Of a DNA stretch of 50,695 bases, positions 32,601 to 39,382 are shown in pieces (the stretch's first letter is position 1; the number at the start of each line of letters is the position of its first letter). Under the pieces are notes generated by a model. That model made no database searches. It was not told the origin of the DNA and saw only the letters and a list, made by a program, of their open reading frames with translations. The translations under genes and the position numbers were made by a program. This DNA is from Sedimentisphaerales bacterium (GTDB lineage: Bacteria; Planctomycetota; Phycisphaerae; Sedimentisphaerales; Anaerohalosphaeraceae), in contig JANQGW010000073.1 in the NCBI GenBank assembly GCA_028282905.1, positions 1-50,695 on the forward strand, in the 5' to 3' direction.

Positions 32601-34457
32601 CATGGAACAATTCGAAATTGCCTTATCGTTGGCAATTCAGCCATGGTTGGCGGAGGGATTCGGAATTGTGATGGGGAGATCGTGAACTGTACAATTGTGT
32701 CGAATACAACAACCACGAGCGGAGAGGGTGTTCTTGCGGATTGCGACGGCAGTTTTACCAACTGTATCATCTGGGACAACAGCCCGGGTGTCTTTACCGC
32801 TCATACTGCACAAATGCTATATACATGTTGGCCGGAGAGTGATGGATTAAATGGTAATTTGAATGTTGATCCACTATTTATTTTGAACGGTGAATATCAT
32901 TTACAGCCTGCTTCATCATGTATTGACTCGGGTACAATCAGTCCGGTGGGCGGATTGTCTGAAAAGGACCATGACGGCAATCTGCGAAATTTAGACGGCG
33001 ATGGTGATTTGACAGCTATACCGGACATGGGTGCCTTTGAATATGACAATCAAAATGCTGTCATGGCTGTGCTTCCAAAGGACATGGAGTTTTACTATTC
33101 CGAGGAAGGGGCGATTCCAGAAGCACAGGAACTGTCTGTTATAAATTGCGGAGGCGCTTTGCTTAATTGGCAGATAAGTGAAGATTGTAACTGGTTAAGT
33201 GTCAGTCCTGAAAGCGGGCAGTCTCCGGGCAATGTCTCGATATCGGTACAGCCGCAAGGCCTTGCAAAAGGGACTTATCGATACGTTCTTGTTATCAGTT
33301 CCGGCGATGCCTTTAATAGTGCTCAGCGATGCAAAGTTACTTTGCATGTGGACAATAATACACTGCATGTTCCCGGAGAATACGGCACGGTACAATATGC
33401 GATCGATTCAAGTCAGAAGGGCGATATTGTCACTGTTTCTCCCGGGACATATTGGGAAGATATCAATTTTGGTGGGAAAAAGGTTACACTTACTTCGACC
33501 GACCCGGATTCTCCTACAGTTGTTGCAGCTACGATAATTCGCGGTTCAGGTCTTAACTCTGTTGTTACCTTTACAGGAACAGAAAACCATAAAAGTATCG
33601 TGTCAGGTTTAACCATTACCGGAGGCAATGGCGGTATTGCAGGTAATGGGGCCTATGCGATTATCCGTAAATGTACGATTACTGATAATCATAAAGATGG
33701 AGCCGGCGGCGGTATCCATAAAGTGAATGGCAGTATCGAAGACTGTGAGATTGTTAATAATTCAGCGGTTGGCGGCGGCGGTCTTAGCGGCAGTCATGCG
33801 GTGGTTCGAAACTGTCTTATCGCTGCTAATACGGCCCAGTTCGGGGCAGGATTTAAGAATTGTGACGGCAATATTGTCAACTGCACGATTGTATCTAACT
33901 CCGCCACTTCGGAAGGGGAAGGTGTTTTGGCAGATTGTGACGGAATGTTTACCAATTGTATTATCTGGGGTAACAGCTCGAATATCTTTTCCAATCATAC
34001 AGCACAGATGCTGTATAATTGTTGGCCACAGGGCGATGCGATAAATGGTAATTTGAATGTGGACCCACTTTTTGCGGATTTTGAAAATGGTGACTATCAT
34101 TTGCAGTCATCTGCGGGTCGATGGGATTCGGAAAATGAAATCTGGGTTATGGATGCTGTCACCAGCCCCTGTATTGATACGGGAAATCCGTCATGTGTAT
34201 TGGCAGACGAACCTGCAAGTTCGCAAAATGTACGAATAAATATGGGGGTATATGGCGGTACTGGCTGGACCAGCCGAACCCCCGATGGTTGGGCTTTGTT
34301 GACTGACTTGAACAATGATCGTTCAATTGATGACAATGATTTAATGATGTTTATTCAATACTGGCTTAGCAGTGGGGAATTTATTCCGGCTGATCTTAAC
34401 TGTAGTGGAGTCGTTAACCTGGCAGACTTCTCAATTTTTTCAGATAATTGGTTTTAA
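29649..34457 (+). CDS. Giant secreted protein: three beta-helices, alpha/beta-hydrolase-like core, BACON, dockerin
   Basis: A 1602-aa exported protein. Order seen: signal peptide (1-24); beta-helix A (~26-310); two PKD-like domains (~315-495); a central region (~496-740) with GFGGGNCNTGGG and the nucleophile-elbow-like GFSTG (~579-583); an FN3-like segment (~745-835); beta-helix B (~838-1130); a BACON-like domain (~1137-1230; NWLSVSPESG); beta-helix C (~1235-1540); and a C-terminal dockerin-like pair (~1550-1602; DLNNDRSIDDNDLMMFIQYW, DLNCSGVVNLADFSIFSDNW). The three helices are internal duplications, sharing TTIQSAID-, GTY-E-IN-GGK- and ITGG-type motifs. Probably a polysaccharide-binding or -cleaving surface protein; enzymatic activity is inferred only. 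Confidence 0.8.
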   Translation: MKRAFFGAVVVIVFIMGVSPCFAVERLVPDQYTTIQSAIDAAADGDIIVVAEGTYNEDINLGGKQIVVTSLNPDDPAVVNATTILGTGSGAAVTFSGTESSDCKLEGLRITGGTTGGVLGNDTGAEILKCLITNNNKDGGGGGIHRVNGTISHCTITGNTGVSGGGLAGCHGTIRNCIIANNHGTVSSAVNNCDGSIINCTIVNNTTSPEGVGVMSNCDGIILNSIVWNNDNDLLHNCTAQISYCCMPFEYDDAIITEDPQLTPDYHLMNTSPCINSGDPEFISDPGQTDMDGQNRISSWQIDIGADEFDGAVKPKAYAGVDQSYADVPAMVTLEGVAYTEPNTVVIYQWLQVSGPEVILSDDTASITTFSPAEPGTYIFELIINDSVEESDPDRVGVVVGNHSPIADAGKTVYGSTRAVFLDGSGSYDRDGYGDLTYQWQQISGEPLTIVNSQTSKPIVQGFVQQYNIQRFEFELVVSDGLLFSRADTVELVVLPTFKDDTVYQVNPPFDPSKPTMIGFGGGNCNTGGGLSFNSGYRANANVITVTSYKKPYTAYGDLIIDYLHRMAPDYDQPIQTAGFSTGNMPAVEVAIYMNSTYTDPRYAVNRVSFLDASCRSEAANVELFLNSAVEGEPCWIDNYYSTGWGRYLSNTVNILFRNPPASHGTPVNWFYDSIFFYDSWPFDIYNGGIVAGEFISVVGPAKNLDMVSANGYYFELVGDYNSGDPGYLDYYNKDTYPDRLLQPVRLSGPEDGTVIGAEGVVLTCLGCVQAVRYQLLFGSSPSRVDHIVSETTLPPRQTIKQFPFETTYWTVKAFDMHGNSIYAEPLTIRSDHPYEPVENIDLRKRYPYIQLAVDEAEDGEHIVVEPGIYRENLDMQGKSLILTSTDPDDTFVVETTVIQGDDLAPVINFAGTEGPESIIAGFTITGGNGGVAGNGAFVNVRKCVIKNNRRNDKGGGLHKVQGTIDACEIIGNEAEIGGGLNNCHGTIRNCLIVGNSAMVGGGIRNCDGEIVNCTIVSNTTTTSGEGVLADCDGSFTNCIIWDNSPGVFTAHTAQMLYTCWPESDGLNGNLNVDPLFILNGEYHLQPASSCIDSGTISPVGGLSEKDHDGNLRNLDGDGDLTAIPDMGAFEYDNQNAVMAVLPKDMEFYYSEEGAIPEAQELSVINCGGALLNWQISEDCNWLSVSPESGQSPGNVSISVQPQGLAKGTYRYVLVISSGDAFNSAQRCKVTLHVDNNTLHVPGEYGTVQYAIDSSQKGDIVTVSPGTYWEDINFGGKKVTLTSTDPDSPTVVAATIIRGSGLNSVVTFTGTENHKSIVSGLTITGGNGGIAGNGAYAIIRKCTITDNHKDGAGGGIHKVNGSIEDCEIVNNSAVGGGGLSGSHAVVRNCLIAANTAQFGAGFKNCDGNIVNCTIVSNSATSEGEGVLADCDGMFTNCIIWGNSSNIFSNHTAQMLYNCWPQGDAINGNLNVDPLFADFENGDYHLQSSAGRWDSENEIWVMDAVTSPCIDTGNPSCVLADEPASSQNVRINMGVYGGTGWTSRTPDGWALLTDLNNDRSIDDNDLMMFIQYWLSSGEFIPADLNCSGVVNLADFSIFSDNWF

Positions 34458-34657
34458 ATCATAGTAACCTATCTCTGATAATATAAGTGCAGTAATTAAG
34501 TCTAACGGCTTTTGCATCTGAAATTAAATGACTGGATTAGATTTATAAGGAAACCCAACCCTACGGATCAGGTGTTGAGTAAGCGGAAAACTATGTAAAA
34601 GTCTATACTGTTGAATTTGTAGTTTTTGAACGAATGTACTTGGGAAACCAGCGGGTA

Positions 34658-35221
34658 TTAGTGCGCGGCGTGGAAATGTTTGTACCATTCTATGCCTACT
34701 TCGACGACGCCGGCGGCAACAAAAGCCGCGATAAGGGCGATTAAGGCTTCCGATTTCCAGGGATTGATTTGCACGTAACGCTGTGCCCAGGTGTACCCCA
34801 ATTCGATGCCGGCGTGGTTTCGTATCTTGTCGGGAAAACTGTTGCTTTCAAAGATGTTGTCCAGCAGCCGCCAGGCGACGCTGTTACTCTTGGTTCTGTA
34901 AATATACCCCAAATCCTGGATGTCCATGTAATATAAGTTCGCGATGATATCTTCATCCAACAGGTCTTTCTGGTTCGGATCCACCGCGACCCCGAGGATA
35001 TGGTCCCCTTTTTTGCGTAACAGATCGTCCAGCATGTCATGCGTGAAGGGGTCATCCAGTATCTCTGACGCGCGGTCTCGCACATAAACATACCGGGAGC
35101 TTTTGATGATTTTTGCAAGACGCCCGATGGCCTGATTAATTTCGGTGTCATTGCCATCATGTACTAAATCGAACAGTGTGTCGATTTCCTGTATGGATTC
35201 ACTTAAGATTTCTGAAATCAT
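34658..35221 (-). CDS. Hypothetical protein with C-terminal membrane anchor
   Basis: A 187-aa protein of unknown function. The N-terminal ~150 residues are helical and acidic (SESIQEIDTLFDLVHDGND, ASEILDDPFTHDMLDDLLRKKGD, GYIYRTKSNSVAWRLLDNIF). One hydrophobic helix (SEALIALIAAFVAAGVVEVG, ~157-177) sits near the C-terminus, suggesting a tail-anchored protein facing the cytoplasm. No Shine-Dalgarno. Coding quality looks reasonable. Confidence 0.6.
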   Translation of the reverse strand: MISEILSESIQEIDTLFDLVHDGNDTEINQAIGRLAKIIKSSRYVYVRDRASEILDDPFTHDMLDDLLRKKGDHILGVAVDPNQKDLLDEDIIANLYYMDIQDLGYIYRTKSNSVAWRLLDNIFESNSFPDKIRNHAGIELGYTWAQRYVQINPWKSEALIALIAAFVAAGVVEVGIEWYKHFHAAH

Positions 35222-35425
35222 GATAGTTCATTCATATTTAGATTTGTTAAGCGAATTTATTCAACAGCCGCAAAAGGAAATAGTGATATGGTGTTTATGT
35301 ATATTGTCACCGCAAACGAGAATAAAAATCTTAACACCAGAAGATACAATCAACTTCCTTTTACCGCCATTTTACTCATTGATGGATTCTCTTTCAAGTG
35401 TTGTTTGATAGATAATTGGGAGTGC

Positions 35426-35457
35426 ATAAAAAAAGCCGGCACCATTTTCCGGCACCG
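35426..35457 (-). terminator. Terminator hairpin after the duplicated tRNA end
   Basis: Minus strand GCCGGTGCC / GGTGCCGGC (two wobbles) followed by seven Ts. Very similar to the terminator directly after tRNA-Ser. Confidence 0.75.
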
Positions 35458-35461
35458 GCCA

Positions 35462-35485
35462 TTCAAGCGGAGGAGGAGGGATTCG
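35462..35485 (-). repeat. 24-bp copy of the tRNA-Ser 3' end
   Basis: Identical to 35611-35634, which covers the acceptor and T-stem end of tRNA-Ser plus its flank. With the terminators it forms a ~58-bp imperfect direct repeat 149 bp apart. Confidence 0.85.
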
Positions 35486-35576
35486 CTGCGCGGCGCCTAC
35501 GGCGTCAAACCCCTGAAGAATCTGCTTCGCAGCTTCGGGTGTTCAAATCCCTGTCAAATTGTTAATTTAGCGTATA

Positions 35577-35610
35577 GAAAAAGGCCGGCACCATTTACTG
35601 GTATCGACCT
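35577..35610 (-). terminator. Terminator of tRNA-Ser
   Basis: Minus strand GGTCGATACC / GGTGCCGGCC imperfect stem followed by TTTTT, 7 nt after the tRNA end. Confidence 0.65.
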
Positions 35611-35616
35611 TTCAAG

Positions 35617-35703
35617 CGGAGGAGGAGGGATTCGAACCCCCGGTGGGTATCACCCCACAACGGTTTTCAAGACCGTCACCATAAGCCACTCGGACACTCC
35701 TCC
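35617..35703 (-). tRNA. tRNA-Ser (anticodon UGA)
   Basis: 87 nt. The acceptor GGAGGAG pairs with CTCCTCC, followed by discriminator G as in serine tRNAs. The anticodon loop is CTTGAAA (anticodon TGA), there is a long class II variable arm (GTGGGGTGATACCCAC), and the T-loop is TTCGAAT. CCA is not encoded (GCTT follows). Confidence 0.95.
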
Positions 35704-35844
35704 AGTTTTATTCGGGCGTCGGCTCTTTGGCCTGCCGCACCGACTGGAACGTCATTTTATACCGCTTTTGGATGATTTTGTCAACCGCCAAGGATAGAAT
35801 GGTCGAAATTTCTATAACTTCTTATAATGAAAAAGGTTAAAAAT

Positions 35845-35884
35845 AAAAAGAGCCTTACGGGATGACCCGCGAGGCTCATTTATT
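35845..35884 (-). terminator. Terminator of the Cys-rich peptide gene
   Basis: Outer stem GAGCCT/AGGCTC, inner stem CGGG/CCCG, flanked by A and T runs. Confidence 0.75.
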
Positions 35885-35932
35885 TTAATATTTTGGCCAT
35901 CCGAAGTGGATGTATTTGGGCTGAAATGGGAA

Positions 35933-36226
35933 TTAGGCGTTTTTACCGTGACCGTGCCCCTTACCGTGACCACATCCGCCTTCTTTTTTACCGCAACCTT
36001 CTTTCTTTTCACAGCCCTCTTTCTTGCCGCAGCCTTCCTTCTTTTCGCAACCACCTTCTTTACTGCAACTGCCTTTCATCTCACAGTCGCCCGATTTTTC
36101 ACATTCCTGCTTTTGGACCGACTGCTTTCCACATTTTCCATTGCCGCAACCCTTGGCTTCTGCAAATTGTGTAAACAGGCTCATGGTGAACAATACGACC
36201 GCGATCATTGCCATTCTTTTCTTCAT
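35933..36226 (-). CDS. Exported Cys/Lys/Gly-rich peptide, probable metal binder
   Basis: A 97-aa product with a clear signal peptide (1-24, cleavage after FAEA). The mature ~73 residues hold 10 cysteines. Six-residue units of KKEGC(G/E) type recur, and the tail is His/Gly-rich (GHGKGHGHGK). This composition suggests extracytoplasmic binding of soft or transition metals; no known metallothionein family is recognised. AGGAG precedes the ATG. It is divergent from the sigma/anti-sigma/sensor operon 225 nt away and is a likely regulatory target (inference). Its low complexity makes homology searching difficult, but signal peptide, ribosome-binding site and terminator support a real gene. Confidence 0.8.
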   Translation of the reverse strand: MKKRMAMIAVVLFTMSLFTQFAEAKGCGNGKCGKQSVQKQECEKSGDCEMKGSCSKEGGCEKKEGCGKKEGCEKKEGCGKKEGGCGHGKGHGHGKNA

Positions 36227-36286
36227 TGTGTGACTCCTGATAGTTTTGTTTTCTCGTTAGTTAAAATTCCGATAACACCCCTTAGA

Positions 36287-36311
36287 CGCAGGGCAGTTGT
36301 GACCCCCTGCG
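36287..36311. promoter_or_regulatory. Palindrome plus T-tract in divergent regulatory region
   Basis: CGCAGGG and CCCTGCG arms, 11-nt loop, followed on the plus strand by a T-rich run. It lies in the leader of the Cys-rich peptide gene, so it may be an operator, an attenuator or an antisense terminator. Confidence 0.4.
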
Positions 36312-36391
36312 GTATTTTTTATTTTTTTTCAAGAAAACAAGTTTACTCACCGTAGGTTTTATAAAACTTACAATATTGACAAAACGATAGC

Positions 36392-36419
36392 TTGACAAGC
36401 CGCTGAAAACAGCTAATTT
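36392..36419 (+). promoter_or_regulatory. Candidate promoter of sigma operon
   Basis: TTGACA, 16 nt, TAATTT, 33 nt before the ATG. A second TTGACA lies at 36376. An ECF-type autoregulated promoter is also possible but not recognised. Confidence 0.35.
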
Positions 36420-36451
36420 AGGACGAAATTTCTCACACAGGACATGCGTAC

Positions 36452-36997
36452 ATGGAAAAAACGCCGCTTAGCGACGAAAAACTCTTGGAACAGATTGCTG
36501 CCGGTGATACTGATGCGCTGGGGCAACTGGCAAGCCGTTATGAGTCGATGGTGCTTTCACTGGCTTACCGGCACACGCAACAATGGGCCGATGCCGAAGA
36601 TATTGCCCAAGAGGCGTTTATCCGTGTTTTTACCTCCGCGGCCCGTTACAAGGGGCAATCCGGATTTAAAACCTGGCTGTACCGGATTGTTATCAATCTC
36701 TGCATGGATCATCACCGGAAAAAGAAGCCGGCTGCCTCATTAGAAGCGGTGACTGCCGACTTTATTTCTCAGTCTGAGCCGGATTGCCTCGAAGTGAGCG
36801 AAACCGCGGAAATCATCCGAAAGGCAATCAGCCAACTGCCAGAGCGCCAGAAAATTGCGTTGATTTTGCATCGATATGAACACCTGAGCCACGCGGAGAT
36901 CAGTGACGCGACCGGCTGGTCGCAGTCGGCTGTAGAGTCTTTATTGGTAAGGGCTTATGGGAATCTCCGGAAAACTTTGGGGAAATTCTTAAAATAG
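36452..36997 (+). CDS. ECF sigma-70 family RNA polymerase sigma factor
   Basis: A 181-aa sigma factor of the RpoE/SigW-like kind. Region 2 spans ~10-85 (LGQLASRYESMVLSLAYRHT, DAEDIAQEAFIRVFTSA, FKTWLYRIVINLCMDHHRK). Region 4 spans ~122-175 (LPERQKIALILHRYEHLSHAEIS, then helix-turn-helix DATGWSQSAVESLLVRAYGNLRK). It is followed by a zinc-finger anti-sigma gene after 61 nt and a metal-sensor-like gene, the classic order for surface-stress or metal regulation. It is distinct from the sigma at 13884, which pairs with a FecR-like protein. Confidence 0.93.
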   Translation: MEKTPLSDEKLLEQIAAGDTDALGQLASRYESMVLSLAYRHTQQWADAEDIAQEAFIRVFTSAARYKGQSGFKTWLYRIVINLCMDHHRKKKPAASLEAVTADFISQSEPDCLEVSETAEIIRKAISQLPERQKIALILHRYEHLSHAEISDATGWSQSAVESLLVRAYGNLRKTLGKFLK

Positions 36998-37058
36998 TTG
37001 AAAATAATCACAGGGGTTGGCCTGCGGATGCGTCTAAATTAGATGACAGGGAAAACCA

Positions 37059-37541
37059 ATGAAACATGTAAACGAAACAGAATGGAACGAATATTTGGCC
37101 GGTGTCTGCGAAACGGACCGGGCGGCGTGGATTGATGCGCATGTAAAAGATTGCCCGACCTGCGAAGTTGCCAGACAGAGAGCCATTGCGTTGGATAAGA
37201 TGCTGGGTGACTGGCAGGTCGATACTGCCGGTCGCAGTGTCGCAGACAACGTCCTCCAGGCGGTTGAATCCAATGCGAAGATTGCCGAAGCGGCGTCACG
37301 ACGGTCGCTGTATCGTCGGATTTGGCGTGTTACGGGGCGTGTTGCCGCGGCGGTAGTGCTGGGTGTTTCTCTGGGACATTGGGCCGGTAAAAGCAGTGCT
37401 CATAATCATATTGCCAATCGAGAGGATACCGCTGTCGAAACCAAACCGGGGTATTTAGCCGCACTGGATTTGCAGTTTGCCAGTGACCTGACGTGGTCGG
37501 TTTTAGAGGATGAACCGGAAGACGAAGAGGTGCAGCCATGA
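37059..37541 (+). CDS. Zinc-finger anti-sigma factor
   Basis: A 160-aa single-pass membrane protein. The N-terminal cytoplasmic domain contains H28-x3-C32-x2-C35 (AHVKDCPTCEVAR), the zinc-binding anti-sigma motif. One transmembrane helix (~93-108; VAAAVVLGVSLGHWAG) follows, then a short acidic extracytoplasmic tail ending EDEPEDEEVQP. It should hold the preceding sigma factor inactive. Its stop overlaps the next ATG (ATGA), indicating coupling with the sensor-like gene. Confidence 0.85.
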   Translation: MKHVNETEWNEYLAGVCETDRAAWIDAHVKDCPTCEVARQRAIALDKMLGDWQVDTAGRSVADNVLQAVESNAKIAEAASRRSLYRRIWRVTGRVAAAVVLGVSLGHWAGKSSAHNHIANREDTAVETKPGYLAALDLQFASDLTWSVLEDEPEDEEVQP

Positions 37542-38365
37542 GAAAAATTACCCATGCAACGGTGTTTATTCTGGTTGTTTTTTTCTGCTGGCTGAGTTCT
37601 TTCTGGATCACGCGCAGTCGGGCCGTCAGCCGTTGGCAAGAGGGCAATCCGGCCTGGATGCAGAATGTATCCGATGAGGTCATTACCACGGAACAGCAGT
37701 TTTGCGCATGGATTGAGAAACACACACAGGCTCTAAAGCACGAACGAATGACGCTGGTGCAGTTACTGGAAAGTTCCGAGTCTGACGATCAGGCAATATT
37801 AGCTCAAGCCGAATTGGTTGCATCAAATCATGCTGAACTGCTGCGCGGTGTTGGCAAACATCTCAAAACAATGCGATTGAAGTTACCGGATTGTCAGAAA
37901 AAACTGTTGGCTGGTTTCTGTCATCAAACTTTGGGCGGTACGTTACGACGGGGCGGGCACGGTCATCAGGGTGGTGGCTGTGCACAAACAGGTCAGTCGG
38001 GGCATTCCGGCATGGGCAATGGGCGAAGACATGGATGCCGGCAGCGTCATTGTGGATTGATACGTAAATTGCAGATGACCGATGAACAGCTTGTTATTGC
38101 CGAACAGAAAGATCCGGACTTTGAAGAAGACATCCGCCAGCTTCAAGGCGCGGTGCTATCTGAACGCCGGCAGCTTTACTCACTTCTGGAAGACCAGCAG
38201 AATTTGAACGGACAGATCACTCAACAAATTGAAAATCTGATTGCTACTCATAATGTGTTGGAAAAACGGCTGATCGGCTATGTTCTGACGATGCGGCCCC
38301 ATTTTTCCGCTCAGCAGCAGAAACGGCTCATCGGACTTTGCGGGAAAAACTGTTCCGGCTCTTGA
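37538..38365 (+). CDS. Membrane-anchored two-lobe CnrX/CpxP-like metal sensor
   Basis: A 275-aa protein with an N-terminal transmembrane anchor (~7-25). The extracytoplasmic part contains two similar helical hairpin units (~70-135 and ~205-270). Each runs E-R-x-x-L-x-x-L-L-E through a long helix to a K-K/K-R-L-(L/I)-x-x-(F/L)-C ending (LLAGFCHQ; LIGLCGKNC). They are joined by a Gly/His/Cys-rich linker (~137-170: GGHGHQGGGCAQTGQSGHSG, HGCRQRHC) that could bind metal. Periplasmic metal-resistance sensors normally have one such hairpin; duplication plus the linker is unusual. It overlaps the anti-sigma gene and is the likely signal input. The family call is inference from helical pattern and context. 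Confidence 0.65.
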   Translation: MRKITHATVFILVVFFCWLSSFWITRSRAVSRWQEGNPAWMQNVSDEVITTEQQFCAWIEKHTQALKHERMTLVQLLESSESDDQAILAQAELVASNHAELLRGVGKHLKTMRLKLPDCQKKLLAGFCHQTLGGTLRRGGHGHQGGGCAQTGQSGHSGMGNGRRHGCRQRHCGLIRKLQMTDEQLVIAEQKDPDFEEDIRQLQGAVLSERRQLYSLLEDQQNLNGQITQQIENLIATHNVLEKRLIGYVLTMRPHFSAQQQKRLIGLCGKNCSGS

Positions 38366-38437
38366 AGGAGACCAGAGGCTTAAATTCTCACAAAATTACC
38401 GGTGAATTGCCGTTGATGAGGTTCTTTTAACTCGCCT

Positions 38438-38466
38438 TTGACAAATCATGTATAATTTGCTAAAAT
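38438..38466 (+). promoter_or_regulatory. Sigma70-type promoter of the FHA gene
   Basis: TTGACA, 17 nt, TAAAAT, 37 nt before the ATG at 38504. Near consensus. Confidence 0.75.
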
Positions 38467-38503
38467 CGCTTTTGCGAGATGGATTTTGCGAAAGGGAATT
38501 TCC

Positions 38504-39376
38504 ATGCGATTATTTGTAAGTCTTGGCGAGAGCAGTGTTAACGAACTGAAGTTTGACCGCGGGCCGATTTATGTGGGCCGTCAAATGGGCAGTCAGGTCT
38601 TTTTGCCCGACAAATCTGTTTCCCGCCAACATGCCGTATTTTATACCACCCGCGATGGCGCCTGGATTCTCGAGGATTTAGGCTCTTCCAACAAGACCTA
38701 CCTGAACAGCCACGCGATTCACAAAAACGAACTAAATCATAATGATGTCGTGCGGATTGCCGATTTTTTGATTCGTGTCAGCCTTGAAGACGATGAGGAC
38801 CAGGTTCGTAAGGTTGAAATGGAAGATACGCTTGTCGGTGCTCAGCAGATCCGCCGGGATTTGCATACGGTCGAACGCAACCCGGCTGCCAGTGACGCGC
38901 CGCCGATCAAATTTCCGGCCAAGCGGATACATAATTATCAAGAGGCGATGGAGATTCTTTGCAAGCAAAAGAGCATCGAAAAACTGTATCAGGCGACAAT
39001 GGACTTGCTGTTTCGTCAGTTTAAGGCGATGGATATCTGGATGGGGATGCGCAAGGAAACGTCCGGTCCAATGGATGTGCAGGGCGGCAGGAAAATTACG
39101 ACGGAGCATATCGAACGACAGCAACTGGCGATTCCGGCCAGCCTTGACGAGGCCTTGAATAAAAACAAGTATCTGCTGGTTCATCAACTGCCGCGTCAGA
39201 TCGCTAATCGAGGGATTCGCTCAGTGATTATCGCGCCGATTATGGTCGGCAAGGACAATCACGGTATTATCTATATTGAAAACTCCAAGGAACACGCTCA
39301 CTACAGTCTGCCGGACTTGGATTATCTCATTTTGATCAGCGTTAATGCCGGCTATATGATTTCTAAATTACAGTGA
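38504..39376 (+). CDS. FHA-domain protein with C-terminal GAF-like domain
   Basis: A 290-aa cytoplasmic signalling protein. The FHA phosphothreonine-binding domain covers ~1-100 with its key residues: GR (25-26), SVSRQH (38-43) and SSNKTYLN (61-68). A linker (~105-135) precedes a C-terminal GAF-like region (~140-290) with helices (EAMEILCKQKSIEKLYQATMDLL) and the strand RSVIIAPIMVGKDNHGIIYIENS. Start ATG 38504 with AAAGGGA; an upstream TTG is rejected. The partner kinase is not in the window. It has its own promoter and is not part of the sigma operon. Confidence 0.88.
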   Translation: MRLFVSLGESSVNELKFDRGPIYVGRQMGSQVFLPDKSVSRQHAVFYTTRDGAWILEDLGSSNKTYLNSHAIHKNELNHNDVVRIADFLIRVSLEDDEDQVRKVEMEDTLVGAQQIRRDLHTVERNPAASDAPPIKFPAKRIHNYQEAMEILCKQKSIEKLYQATMDLLFRQFKAMDIWMGMRKETSGPMDVQGGRKITTEHIERQQLAIPASLDEALNKNKYLLVHQLPRQIANRGIRSVIIAPIMVGKDNHGIIYIENSKEHAHYSLPDLDYLILISVNAGYMISKLQ

Positions 39377-39382
39377 CTGCGG

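Larger units (their letters stand above)
35222..35616. other. Intergenic region with duplicated tRNA-Ser end
   Basis: Holds AT-rich leader sequence, two terminator hairpins (35426-35457 and 35577-35610) and the tRNA 3'-end copy at 35462-35485. The 35486-35576 stretch has a CTGCTTCGCAG palindrome. No gene supported; the long plus frame here translates tRNA sequence. Confidence 0.6.

Noticed and set aside
35288-35797. 169-codon plus-strand open frame
   Set aside because: It reads through the tRNA-Ser gene in antisense (SSGGGGIRTPG-type peptide) and the duplicated tRNA end.
35812-36054. 80-codon Lys/Arg-rich minus-strand frame
   Set aside because: Overlaps the Cys-rich peptide gene in another frame and its terminator; a compositional shadow.
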